Shown one piece after another: positions 7,985 through 15,938 of a stretch of 25,361 nucleotides of DNA; position 1 is the first letter of the stretch; each line of letters opens with the position of its first letter. The DNA is from Bacillota bacterium (lineage in GTDB: Bacteria; Bacillota; Clostridia; Lachnospirales; Lachnospiraceae), in assembly GCA_023409835.1 (NCBI GenBank), contig JAEYQV010000062.1, positions 1 to 25,361 of the forward strand. The letters are read 5' to 3'. Made by a program: the position numbers and the translations under genes. The notes under the pieces are model-generated. The model saw only the letters and a program-made list of their open reading frames with translations. It was not told the origin of the DNA and did not search any database.

Positions 7985-8818
7985 TTACTCTCTATTAATA
8001 GCATTAAATCTCATCCAGAGAGCGACCCCGTCCCGCTTATTACTGTCGATGACCTCATCCGCCCGTGCCTTTAACTCCTCCACGGCATTAGCCACAGCAA
8101 TCCGGTAATCGCAGGCTTCAAAAAGCGGCAGATCATTCCGATTATCACCAAAGCAGGTTATGGTATCGGCACCCAGATACTCCCGGAGATATTTCACTGC
8201 ATGATATTTGGAGGCATGCTTGCTGAAGACTTCCAAATACCAGATATCCGGAGTATAGTTGTCCTTATACATAACACAGTTGAGATCCGGTGTATTTGCT
8301 ACGTATGGATAGATCAGCTCCAGATTCTCCTTTACATCCATCACCGTAAAATAAATCAGCGGTTCATCGGCCAGCAGCTTGAAATCCTCGAGCTGCTGGA
8401 AGGGCTTCTTATAAAGAGTTACCCGCTCCTCGTAGAAATCCCGCAGCGCCCGGTTGCTCAGCTCCTCATAGTAGGTAGACATGATACCATCCTTCATGGT
8501 ATAGGCAAACCCCTTCAGCTTATGGCTGCTGATAATGGACAGCAATTGCTTTGTGCTTTCCTTACTGAAGGTTTCTACCTTTATGTATTCGTTTTTTGAC
8601 AAATCATAGATACAGACACCATTCATCAGAATTATGGGCAGCTTCATGTTGACATCCTTTAAAATCGTCCTGACGGAAGCAATGCTTCTTGCGGTAGCTA
8701 CTGTGAAGTTAACTCCCTGATGAATCAGAGAATTTATTATATTCACTGTCCTTTTGGACAACTCCACATTGGGCTGCAGGAGAGTACCATCCAGGTCTGA
8801 AATATATAGTGTTTTCAT
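7985..8818 (-). CDS. Cof-type HAD-IIB sugar-phosphate phosphatase
   Basis: Haloacid-dehalogenase hydrolase of the Cof subfamily, which removes phosphate from small sugar phosphates or flavin precursors. The 277 residues begin with SDLDGTLL (nucleophile Asp8 and acid/base Asp10), then the second motif T(V)ATARS near residue 60, a long cap domain, a conserved lysine region (KYHAVKYL) and the metal-binding FGDNRNDLPLFEAC near the C terminus. The ATG start has AAAGGA about 12 bases upstream. It lies 97 bases upstream of the aldo/keto reductase on the same strand and 95 bases downstream of the small membrane-protein gene. Substrate cannot be assigned. Confidence 0.92.
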   Translation of the reverse strand: MKTLYISDLDGTLLQPNVELSKRTVNIINSLIHQGVNFTVATARSIASVRTILKDVNMKLPIILMNGVCIYDLSKNEYIKVETFSKESTKQLLSIISSHKLKGFAYTMKDGIMSTYYEELSNRALRDFYEERVTLYKKPFQQLEDFKLLADEPLIYFTVMDVKENLELIYPYVANTPDLNCVMYKDNYTPDIWYLEVFSKHASKYHAVKYLREYLGADTITCFGDNRNDLPLFEACDYRIAVANAVEELKARADEVIDSNKRDGVALWMRFNAINRE

Positions 8819-8913
8819 TTCGGTATAATCCTTTCTTGTCGAAGGTATGCCGGAAGGGTACGGGTCTTTTCTGACGACCTGACCAAACCGGACGATTGCT
8901 TTGTATTTATTGA

Positions 8914-9267
8914 TTATTCTTTATGGTTTACCTTGTATATCGAGTACAGGATAAGGGCCGTATCACCGGCTATCAGCAGCAGACTGATCATGGCTGATTT
9001 GAAATTATCCGTAAGAAAGCCGCGTACACTTAAGAAAAGGCTCAGTACTGCCAGCAGATAGAAGGTAAACAGATACATTTTGAAGGCGAGGTTCATTTTC
9101 TTGGCCGACAGGGCAGTAAAAAATTCATAGACTGAAAAAAGGAAGATCAGAACGGACATGATGAGATTCAACTTATCCTCATTTATGATATAGAACATAA
9201 AATTGCCGGCCAGTAACATGGCCATAATTACCCACTTTCCAACTTGTAATAAGCTTTTCTGCTTCAT
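8914..9267 (-). CDS. small four-helix membrane protein, unknown
   Basis: A 117-residue protein with about four membrane segments (roughly residues 9-29, 31-51, 60-80 and 89-110), short loops and a positively charged start (MKQKSLLQVGKW) and end (YKVNHKE). I do not recognise the family. GAGGAA sits about 6 bases before the ATG, and the reading frame has codon use like its neighbours. It lies in a minus-strand run with the HAD phosphatase and N-acetyltransferase genes but is separated from the latter by 124 bases that contain short inverted repeats (GTCTTG/CAAGAC at 9297-9312; CTGCGC at 9281 with GCGCAG at 9336). No function can be inferred. Confidence 0.75.
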   Translation of the reverse strand: MKQKSLLQVGKWVIMAMLLAGNFMFYIINEDKLNLIMSVLIFLFSVYEFFTALSAKKMNLAFKMYLFTFYLLAVLSLFLSVRGFLTDNFKSAMISLLLIAGDTALILYSIYKVNHKE

Positions 9268-9391
9268 TTTTTCCTCATTTCTGCGCTGCTTTTAATGTCT
9301 TGCTTGCAAGACTATACGCATATACAAGCTTGTGTGCGCAGCACTGACACAAACATCACACTTCCTGATATCGGTAGAATAGCTGCAGGCC

Positions 9392-10009
9392 TTACTCCCG
9401 AATACTTGCTGCCGCCAGCTTTGTTTGATCCTCACGGAGGAGGCCAAAGATATAATAATCTGTAATGACATTAATGATAACACCCTTCCGGATCAGACCC
9501 TCCTTCTGGAAGCCCAGCTTCTCGGCGATACGGATAGAGCCGGGATTATCCTTAAAGCAGCGGATCTGTAGCCTGTCCAGCTCCAGATTATCAAAACCAA
9601 AGCTTACGATGGCTTCTCCGGCTTCGGAAGCATAGCCCTGACCCCAATATTTCTTATTAATCCGGTAACCGATATCTGCCTGCTTCTGTAATCGAAAATC
9701 ATATAGTACAATCTCACCGATTATTTTGCCGGTTTCCTTTAGCTCCATCAACCAGGTCAGCTCCCGACGTGCCTTGTACTCCTTCATGGTTGCTTTATAA
9801 TGATAATCCAGCTTAATTTTCTTCTTAGGTCTGCGCCTTCCGCTCGTATCCTTTGCTTCGTCATATAATCCCCAGAAGCGGTATACGCTGTAATCATTGA
9901 TAAATTCCAGACTGTCCCTGCCGTCGTTTGAACTATCGGTAATCTGGCGCAGGATCAGACGTTTCGTTTCCAGTCTCGGTAATTCCTGAAAGCTTGTCTC
10001 ATAACTCAT
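9392..10009 (-). CDS. GNAT N-acetyltransferase (RimJ/RimL-like)
   Basis: Acetyl-CoA-dependent N-acetyltransferase of the Acetyltransf_3 group, which includes ribosomal-protein alanine acetyltransferases and many of unknown target. The 205 residues show ETKRLILRQITDSS at the start, IGEIVLYDFRLQKQADIGYRI, then the acetyl-CoA loop WGQGYASEAGEAIVSFGF (near residue 120), and NPGSIRIAEKLGFQKEG near the C terminus, all classic for the family. An extra basic stretch (RRRPKKKIKLDYHYKA, about residues 58-73) lengthens the N-terminal part. The ATG start has an AAGG-rich site upstream and a candidate promoter about 75 bases before it. Confidence 0.88.
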   Translation of the reverse strand: MSYETSFQELPRLETKRLILRQITDSSNDGRDSLEFINDYSVYRFWGLYDEAKDTSGRRRPKKKIKLDYHYKATMKEYKARRELTWLMELKETGKIIGEIVLYDFRLQKQADIGYRINKKYWGQGYASEAGEAIVSFGFDNLELDRLQIRCFKDNPGSIRIAEKLGFQKEGLIRKGVIINVITDYYIFGLLREDQTKLAAASIRE

Positions 10010-10083
10010 AATATTACCCTTACCTTTCTATAAAACTATAAACCCGGACTACAGGGTTAAGTCAAAGGTTTATCCTTACCTAT

Positions 10084-10112
10084 ATTATCCTACAAATGTA
10101 GCAAATAATCAA
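10084..10112 (-). promoter_or_regulatory. candidate promoter of the RimJ/RimL-like gene
   Basis: On the minus strand, TTGATT (10107-10112), a 17-base spacer and GATAAT (10084-10089, 5 of 6). The spacer holds a small palindrome (CTACATTTGTAG). The leader downstream has a short AACCC/GGGTT hairpin near 10041-10060. Confidence 0.5.
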
Positions 10113-10128
10113 TGCTATCGCTCCACCC

Positions 10129-10698
10129 TCAATTGAAATTCTCTGAAAAGATTCGAAAACCGATCAGAATGAGGAGAATTCCGCCCACCAATCTGGCTCT
10201 TATACCAAGAAGATTACCGAATTTCTTGCCGATTAGAACACCAAAGGCACAACACAGGAAGGTGATACCGCCGATAAGCAGGACGGTGGCCGCAATATTA
10301 ACCTTCAGAGCGGCAAAGCTGACACCGACAGCAAGTGCATCAATACTGGTAGCAATGCCCTGCAGAAGCAAATTCTTTATGGAGAATATATTCTTCTGAA
10401 TACAGAGCTCATCGGGAAGCTTCTGCTCTCTGACAGTCTCATGGATCATATTGATGCCAATCGCAGACAATAGGAAAAGAGCAATATAATACTGATATCG
10501 GTATATGATATCAGAGAAGCTTCTGCCTAGTATAAAACCAAGAACAGGCATGGTTGCCTGAAAGAGGCCAAAGGTTAAGGCAGTAGCCAGCACGTTTTTT
10601 TTGGTAGTCTTACTGCTGCAGATGCCATTTGTGATAGAGACGGCAAAAGCGTCTGCAGTTACGCTTAAAGCAATCAGGATACGGGTTGTTAGGTCCAT
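10129..10698 (-). CDS. mntP: MntP-like manganese efflux pump
   Basis: Small inner-membrane exporter expected to remove excess Mn2+. From ATG 10698 it has 189 residues, close to the 188 of the E. coli protein, and about six membrane helices in two repeats. The diagnostic acidic motifs are present in both halves: TADAFAVSITNG (Asp16) and TSIDALAVGVSF (Asp120), together with GLFQATMPVLGF between them. A frame extension to 10743 is open, but AAAGGA lies just upstream of 10698 and the extra 15 residues do not look like a membrane start, so 10698 is preferred. A yybP-ykoY manganese riboswitch is often found before such genes; I did not see its conserved core in the 279-base gap upstream. The related sporulation protein YtaF is an alternative. 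Confidence 0.85.
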   Translation of the reverse strand: MDLTTRILIALSVTADAFAVSITNGICSSKTTKKNVLATALTFGLFQATMPVLGFILGRSFSDIIYRYQYYIALFLLSAIGINMIHETVREQKLPDELCIQKNIFSIKNLLLQGIATSIDALAVGVSFAALKVNIAATVLLIGGITFLCCAFGVLIGKKFGNLLGIRARLVGGILLILIGFRIFSENFN

Positions 10699-10889
10699 TG
10701 TGGATTCCTTTCTGTATTTAGTTATGGATAAGCATCTAACCAATGGCAGGGGATAGTATCTTATAGTATAATTCTATGCAGCCAGACAGGTCGGTAATTA
10801 CAGCTTTTCAGTATATATAACTGCCATGAGGACTTCTGTTAAGGTAATCATTTCTATGGGAGTATTACTTAGTTATTGTTGCAAACACC

Positions 10890-10918
10890 TTGCTAAAATT
10901 GCCATTTTCGTATAGAAT
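10890..10918 (+). promoter_or_regulatory. degV promoter
   Basis: TTGCTA (10890-10895), a 17-base spacer and TAGAAT (10913-10918), giving a leader of about 53 bases. The rest of the divergent gap between mntP and degV (10699-10977) is AT-rich and shows no gene. Confidence 0.5.
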
Positions 10919-10977
10919 TAGTATAGCTTTTAAAAGACTAATTAAGGCTAGCTTTACTAAACCAAAAGGAGATTAAT

Positions 10978-11850
10978 ATGAACGACTACGTCATCGTCAG
11001 TGATGCTACACTGGATTTACCGGATAAAGTAATTCAAGAGTTTCATATAAAAGTGATACCGATGGGGCTGGATATCGATAATAAAGAATATATCCATTAT
11101 CCGGATGAACGAGAATTATCCATCGAGGATTTTTATGCTAAAATTAAAACAGGAGCCGTATCACACACAACACAGATTACACCGGCAGTTTTTACAGATA
11201 TTTTTTCAGAAATATTATCCAAGGGCCTGGATATCATATACATAGCATTTTCCTCGGGCCTGAGCGGGACGTATCATACTGCAATGCTGGTGTCAGAAGG
11301 CTTGAAGGAAGAGTTTCCGGACAGAAAGATTTACTGTGTCGATTCCTTATGTGCATCCATTGGCGAAGGACTTCTGGTATATCAGGCTGCCCTGAAAAAG
11401 CAGGAGGGTCTGAATATCGATGAGCTGAAGGACTGGGTTGAGGAGAATAAAAAAGCCTCCCGACACTGGTTTACGGTTAAGGATCTTTTCTATCTGAAGA
11501 GGGGCGGAAGAATCACATCAATCGAGGCAGTAGTTGGAACGGCATTGAAGATCCGTCCGATCTTGAGTACCGATGATAACGGAAAGCTGGTTGTTGTATC
11601 GAAAATCAGGGGTTCCAAAGCTGAGTTGGACTTTATGATAAACAGGATGGAAGCAGAGGGAACCAATCTGTCAGAACAAACGGTAATTATCGGGCACGGT
11701 GATGATTTGGAGCAGGCACAGGCATTGGAGAAGGTTATCCGAAGCAGGAATTTGGTTAAGGACATTATGATTACAAAGATAGGACCAATCATCGGCACCC
11801 ATACCGGTCCCGGAATGCTGGCTCTGGTATATATGGGAGAGAAAGCATAA
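10978..11850 (+). CDS. DegV family fatty-acid-binding protein
   Basis: DegV/FakB proteins bind a fatty acid and, in FakB, present it to a kinase (FakA) that makes acyl-phosphate for phospholipid synthesis. The 290 residues show the family pattern: IVSDATLDLP at the start, VSHTTQITPAVF (residues 61-72), AFSSGLSGTYHTA (90-102), YCVDSLCASIGEG (119-131), the LKRGGRI loop near residue 174 and the C-terminal GPIIGTHTGPGMLALVY motif. Start is ATG 10978 with AAAGGAG upstream. No kinase partner lies beside it. The TIM-barrel gene follows after 17 bases, so the two are probably one operon. Confidence 0.93.
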   Translation: MNDYVIVSDATLDLPDKVIQEFHIKVIPMGLDIDNKEYIHYPDERELSIEDFYAKIKTGAVSHTTQITPAVFTDIFSEILSKGLDIIYIAFSSGLSGTYHTAMLVSEGLKEEFPDRKIYCVDSLCASIGEGLLVYQAALKKQEGLNIDELKDWVEENKKASRHWFTVKDLFYLKRGGRITSIEAVVGTALKIRPILSTDDNGKLVVVSKIRGSKAELDFMINRMEAEGTNLSEQTVIIGHGDDLEQAQALEKVIRSRNLVKDIMITKIGPIIGTHTGPGMLALVYMGEKA

Positions 11851-11867
11851 GACTGACGGAGGTTGCT

Positions 11868-12704
11868 ATGCGAATTGGAGGAGAAATCAAGAAAAGCTAT
11901 CAAAGCCCGGAGGAATGGCTTCAAAGAGTCAGAGAATTGCGGTACAGTACCGTACTGACACCGGTGGGAACTGATACACCGCCCGAGGTAAGAAAGGCTT
12001 ACGTTGATTGCGCCGGGGAGAATAATATTATTATCGGTGAAGTCGGAATCTGGAGAAATCCAATCTCCTTAGATTCGAAGGAGGCAGCAAAGAATAAGGA
12101 ATATTGTAAGGAGAGACTTGCGCTGGCGGAGGAACTCGGTGCTAATTGCTGTGTGAATATCACAGGTGCCAGAGGGGAGATCTGGGATGGTCCTTATGCA
12201 GAGAATTATGATGAAGAGGTATATACCCTGATTGTGGATACCACCAGAGAAATCATTGACAGTGTTCATCCGGTCAGAACCTACTATACTCTGGAACCGA
12301 TGCCGTGGATGGTACCTTATTCTCCCGATTCCTATCTGAAGCTGATTAAAGATATTGACCGGAAGGGGTTTGCGGTCCATTTGGATTTTACTAATATGAT
12401 CAACAGTCCGGAACGATTCTTAAAAAGGGACGCCTTCATCGAGGAATGCTTCCTTAAGCTGGGACCCTATATCAAGAGTATCCATGCGAAGGATGTGAGT
12501 ATGGAGAAGGCCTATCCCTGCGTTATACAGGAACGAATGCCCGGCAAAGGTGCACTGGATTTTCGGAAAGTGCTCCGGTTGTGTGAGAGGTTGGGAGAGG
12601 ATACCACAGTATTTGTGGAACATCTTGAGACCCATGAGGAATATATGGAAGCCACCGGTTTCATAAGAAGAGTTGCAGGAAGTGAAGGAATCCATGTATT
12701 TTAA
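11868..12704 (+). CDS. sugar phosphate isomerase/epimerase-like TIM-barrel protein
   Basis: Member of the AP-endonuclease-2/xylose-isomerase-like barrel family, usually metal-dependent isomerases or epimerases of sugars, inositol derivatives or related compounds. In the 278 residues, plausible metal ligands are at the expected strand ends: Glu143 (YTLEPMPW), Asp173 (AVHLDFTN), His206 (KSIHAKD) and Glu251 (VFVEHLE). GKGALDF near residue 226 is also typical. ACGGAGG lies upstream of ATG 11868, only 17 bases after degV. The substrate is unknown, and nothing in DegV biology explains the pairing. Confidence 0.82.
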   Translation: MRIGGEIKKSYQSPEEWLQRVRELRYSTVLTPVGTDTPPEVRKAYVDCAGENNIIIGEVGIWRNPISLDSKEAAKNKEYCKERLALAEELGANCCVNITGARGEIWDGPYAENYDEEVYTLIVDTTREIIDSVHPVRTYYTLEPMPWMVPYSPDSYLKLIKDIDRKGFAVHLDFTNMINSPERFLKRDAFIEECFLKLGPYIKSIHAKDVSMEKAYPCVIQERMPGKGALDFRKVLRLCERLGEDTTVFVEHLETHEEYMEATGFIRRVAGSEGIHVF

Positions 12705-12728
12705 CATAAGAGGGTGTTGCAGTGCAGA

Positions 12729-12774
12729 CCTAACGGGTATTATACGGTAGTTTTGTTACCGGAACCGTATAGGT
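12729..12774 (+). promoter_or_regulatory. hairpin with two competing pairings before the RNA methyltransferase gene
   Basis: TATACGGT (12741-12748) pairs with ACCGTATA (12764-12771), extended by ACCTA (12729-12733) with TAGGT (12770-12774). CGGTA (12745-12749) can instead pair with TACCG (12757-12761). There is no T-run, so it is not a standard terminator. Confidence 0.35.
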
Positions 12775-12821
12775 TATCCGCTGCGTCACTTTGTTGACTA
12801 GACTAGGAAAGGCGGGATTAC

Positions 12822-13544
12822 ATGGAACAACAGCAGATTAAACCCTATAAGAAGGAGGCGGCATATTCCTATACCCTCGGGGCATTTCCTACCTACGAGC
12901 TGATCTCGGCAAGACCGGAGCAGGTATGGAAGGTACTGGTACACTCCGGGTATACGGATATGGAGAAGCTAAAGGAGTTATGCAGTAAAGCGAAGGTACC
13001 ACTGGAACAGAACGATAAATTGATTACAAAGCTCAGCGATAAAGAAAATTGCTATGTAGCAGGTGTGTTTCAGAAGTATGGGTGTGAATTAAACCGGGAG
13101 CGGCCCCATATTGTATTAGTAAATCCAAGTAATATGGGCAATCTGGGAACCATACTTCGTACAGCGGTCGGTTTTGGTATCTATGATATTGCAATCATTC
13201 TTCCGGGAGCGGATTTGTTCCATCCGAAGACAGTCAGGTCCTCCATGGGTGCATTATTCCGCTTGAATTTCTGTCAATATCATTCCTTTTCGGAATACCG
13301 ACAGCAGTTTTCCAGACATGAGATTTTTACCTTCATGCTGAATGGGGAGAAGACACTTACCCTGAAGGAATGCCCGAAGGCAGAGCTTTTCTCACTGGTT
13401 TTCGGAAATGAAGCTACAGGACTCGATGCTTCCTACCGGGAGGCTGGAACCAGCATCTTTATTCCTCAGTCACCGGACGTGGATTCCTTAAATCTGACGA
13501 TTGCGGTGGGGATCGGTGCCTATGTGTTCATGAGCCAGAGGTAA
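12822..13544 (+). CDS. SpoU/TrmH family RNA 2'-O-methyltransferase
   Basis: SAM-dependent methyltransferase with the SPOUT knot, acting on rRNA or tRNA ribose in the cytosol. All three signature motifs are visible in the 240 residues: NPSNMGNLGTILRTA (motif 1, near residue 102), LVFGNEATGLD (motif 2, near residue 192), and IPQSPDVDSLNLTIAVGIGAY (motif 3, near the C terminus). A roughly 90-residue N-terminal part precedes the knot and may recognise RNA. ATG 12822 follows AGGAAAGGCGGG. The target nucleotide cannot be assigned. It stands between the degV pair and the MFS gene with gaps of about 90-120 bases on both sides. Confidence 0.92.
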   Translation: MEQQQIKPYKKEAAYSYTLGAFPTYELISARPEQVWKVLVHSGYTDMEKLKELCSKAKVPLEQNDKLITKLSDKENCYVAGVFQKYGCELNRERPHIVLVNPSNMGNLGTILRTAVGFGIYDIAIILPGADLFHPKTVRSSMGALFRLNFCQYHSFSEYRQQFSRHEIFTFMLNGEKTLTLKECPKAELFSLVFGNEATGLDASYREAGTSIFIPQSPDVDSLNLTIAVGIGAYVFMSQR

Positions 13545-13633
13545 TAACGGGTTTTGATACCTGTAATAGGATCAGCAGGTCAATACGTATAAGCATAAAA
13601 TGCGCATAAAGTGCGCAGAAGTGGAGGGAAGGT

Positions 13634-14923
13634 ATGAAACTGAATTATAAACGAACTTTCTTTGTCGGACTTGCATTTATGTCAATCTGTGCTTTTTGGG
13701 AACTGTATGATAACATTGTACCGAAGCTGTTAAAGAATACCTTTGGTATGAAAGAAACGGCGACCGGTGTCATTATGGCACTGGATAATATTCTGGCATT
13801 ATTCCTACTGCCCCTAATCGGAGCTTTTTCGGATAAGGTGAATACCCGCTTCGGAAGAAGAATGCCGTTCATCGTAACCGGTACTACCTTAGCGGCAATT
13901 TTTATATTGATTATGCCGGTAGCGGATCATATGGGCAGCCTGACCTTATTCCTGGTGGCACTGGGTGTTGTTCTGGTTGCAATGGGATTATACCGGTCTC
14001 CGGCAGTTGCCCTTATGCCCGATATTACACCGAAGCCCCTCAGAAGTAAGGCGAATGCAATCATTAATCTAATGGGGACGCTTGGCGGAGCCTACACTCT
14101 CGTTATGATCAAATTCCTTTATACGGAGGATGGAGCCTCGAATCTTCCGGTATTCTTATCTGTAGTTGCACTGATGGTATTTGCGGTCGGGCTTCTGGTT
14201 ATTACAATTAAGGAGAAGAAAATTGCCCTGCCGAAAGAGGAACCCGCTCTGAAGGAGGCAGTTCAGGGAAACGGGAAGGAAGGTAAGACTTCGGAGAAAA
14301 TAGAAAAGATGCCGAAGGAGGTCAGGAGGAGCTTTATCTTCATCATGTCTTCGATTTTCCTGTGGTTCTTCGCTTATAATGCGGTTAAATCAGCCTTCTC
14401 CAGATATGCGGAGAATGTCTGGGGGTTAGAGGCGGGAGCGTTTACGGATCCGCTGATGATCGCTGTTGTAGCGGCGCTGCTAAGCTATATACCGATCGGC
14501 TTCATCTCCGGTAAGCTTGGAAGGAAGAAGGTTATCATTGGCGGTATTCTTCTGGTATCCCTGTCGTATTTTCTTGGCTTTGAGATTACCCGTTATACCT
14601 TCTTTGTTAATATCATTTTCGTATTCATAGGGGTCGGCTGGGCAGCCATCAACGTCAATTCCTACCCGATGGTAGTGGAGATGTGTAAGGGTGCAGATAC
14701 CGGGAGATATACAGGTTACTATTATACCTTTTCTATGGCTTCCCAGGCAATAACGCCGATTGCCTCCGGTTTTCTTCTGGAGCACGTTTCCTACCGGACT
14801 CTTTTCCCTTATGCTCTGATCTTTTCCCTGGCTTCTCTGGGGACGATGCTGTTCGTGAAGCATGGCGATTCGAAGCCGGAGAAGAAGGCGAATATACTGG
14901 AGAATTTCGATACGGAGGACTAG
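13634..14923 (+). CDS. MFS transporter (SLC45/sugar-permease-like)
   Basis: Integral membrane secondary transporter with about twelve helices in 429 residues. The loop after helix 2, GAFSDKVNTRFGRRMPFIVTG (about residues 62-82), matches the MFS D-K-x-G-R-R type signature, here as seen in SLC45-like sucrose/maltose permeases, and RSPAVALMPDITPKPLRSKANA is another mark of that group. A charged central loop (about residues 195-235, rich in Lys and Glu) splits the two halves, and the second copy of the loop is SGKLGRKKVIIGG. GGAGGGAAGG precedes ATG 13634. The glycerophosphodiesterase gene starts 29 bases after the stop, so they are likely co-transcribed. Substrate unknown. Confidence 0.85.
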   Translation: MKLNYKRTFFVGLAFMSICAFWELYDNIVPKLLKNTFGMKETATGVIMALDNILALFLLPLIGAFSDKVNTRFGRRMPFIVTGTTLAAIFILIMPVADHMGSLTLFLVALGVVLVAMGLYRSPAVALMPDITPKPLRSKANAIINLMGTLGGAYTLVMIKFLYTEDGASNLPVFLSVVALMVFAVGLLVITIKEKKIALPKEEPALKEAVQGNGKEGKTSEKIEKMPKEVRRSFIFIMSSIFLWFFAYNAVKSAFSRYAENVWGLEAGAFTDPLMIAVVAALLSYIPIGFISGKLGRKKVIIGGILLVSLSYFLGFEITRYTFFVNIIFVFIGVGWAAINVNSYPMVVEMCKGADTGRYTGYYYTFSMASQAITPIASGFLLEHVSYRTLFPYALIFSLASLGTMLFVKHGDSKPEKKANILENFDTED

Positions 14924-14952
14924 GCTTAGCTACATACTGAAGGAGAATATTT

Positions 14953-15774
14953 ATGTTTATTACAATAATGATTATCATCGGGGTTATTATTCTGTTATAT
15001 ATGCTTGCAATTATGCCGAAGCTTTCCCGTAATCCCGGCCTAAAGCAATTGGAGGGCTGGTTGTATGCACATCGAGGCCTACATAATAATAAATCAGAGG
15101 CTCCTGAAAATTCCCTGAAGGCTTTTAGTCTGGCAGTAGAGAAGCATTACGGAATCGAACTGGATGTTCAGCTGACGAAGGATGGAATCCCCATCGTATT
15201 ACATGATTATAACCTGAAACGTGCCTGCAAGGTTGACCGTAAGGTAGCGGAGACGACGTATGAAGAACTGTCTCAATATCGTCTGTTTAAGTCACAGGAG
15301 AAAATTCCAACCTTTCAAGAGGTTCTGGAGCTGGTGGACGGTAAGGTCCCGCTAATCGTGGAGCTGAAAATACCGTGGGGACCGTCAGCCACCTGTGAAG
15401 CAGCAGCCAAGCTTTTGAACGAATATCGGGGAAGCTATTGCATCGAATCCTTTAATCCCTTCGGGCTGGCCTGGTATCGCAGACATTATCCCAAGGTGGT
15501 CCGGGGACAGCTATCTACGGACTTTATTAAGGAGAAGATGGAGGGAAGTAAGTTCCAGTTCTTCCTGCTGAAGCACCTGTTATTTAACTTTTATACGAAA
15601 CCGGATTTTATTGCATACCATCATGAATACAGGAAGGGCGTATCCTTTACCCTATGCCGTAAGCTTTACCGGGTAAGAACCGTTGCCTGGACGATAAAGA
15701 CAGAGGAGGAGTTCGTAGGTAATAAGAGCTATTATGATCTCTTTATCTTTGAGAACTTCCAACCAAAGCTTTAA
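14953..15774 (+). CDS. membrane-anchored glycerophosphodiester phosphodiesterase
   Basis: Splits glycerophosphodiesters into glycerol-3-phosphate and an alcohol. The 273 residues begin with one hydrophobic helix (about residues 2-21) that probably anchors the enzyme, then the catalytic TIM barrel: AHRGL (His40, Arg41), APENS (Glu52, Asn53), IELDVQ (Glu69, Asp71), VLHDYN (His84) and VELK (Glu137, Lys139). All catalytic and metal positions are present. GGAG precedes ATG 14953. It lies directly downstream of an MFS gene, and a long nested hairpin follows, which probably ends the unit. Which side of the membrane the domain faces is not shown by the sequence. Confidence 0.92.
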   Translation: MFITIMIIIGVIILLYMLAIMPKLSRNPGLKQLEGWLYAHRGLHNNKSEAPENSLKAFSLAVEKHYGIELDVQLTKDGIPIVLHDYNLKRACKVDRKVAETTYEELSQYRLFKSQEKIPTFQEVLELVDGKVPLIVELKIPWGPSATCEAAAKLLNEYRGSYCIESFNPFGLAWYRRHYPKVVRGQLSTDFIKEKMEGSKFQFFLLKHLLFNFYTKPDFIAYHHEYRKGVSFTLCRKLYRVRTVAWTIKTEEEFVGNKSYYDLFIFENFQPKL

Positions 15775-15795
15775 TAGGTCAAATAATACGAATAA

Positions 15796-15852
15796 AGGGG
15801 TTGTCGCATTCATGCTTTAGGATAGATCCATTAAGCAGAAGCGACAGCCCCT
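15796..15852 (+). terminator. long nested hairpin after the phosphodiesterase gene
   Basis: Outer stem of 12 bp with one G-T pair (AGGGGTTGTCGC at 15796-15807 with GCGACAGCCCCT at 15841-15852), a middle TGCTT/AAGCA stem and an inner GGA/TCC stem. The tail is only ATTTCT, so termination may be partial. The order of nested stems also resembles a small repeated palindromic element. Confidence 0.6.
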
Positions 15853-15938
15853 ATTTCTCGGTATGAAGAGAAAATCGGCTGAATAATCTTTACTATCATG
15901 GAAATCCTTTTACATATCAATAGAAGGGGATGGAACAT

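Noticed and set aside
10699..10977. Possible yybP-ykoY manganese riboswitch upstream of mntP.
   Set aside because: The conserved loop sequences were not found on the minus strand; only weak promoter-like elements are seen.
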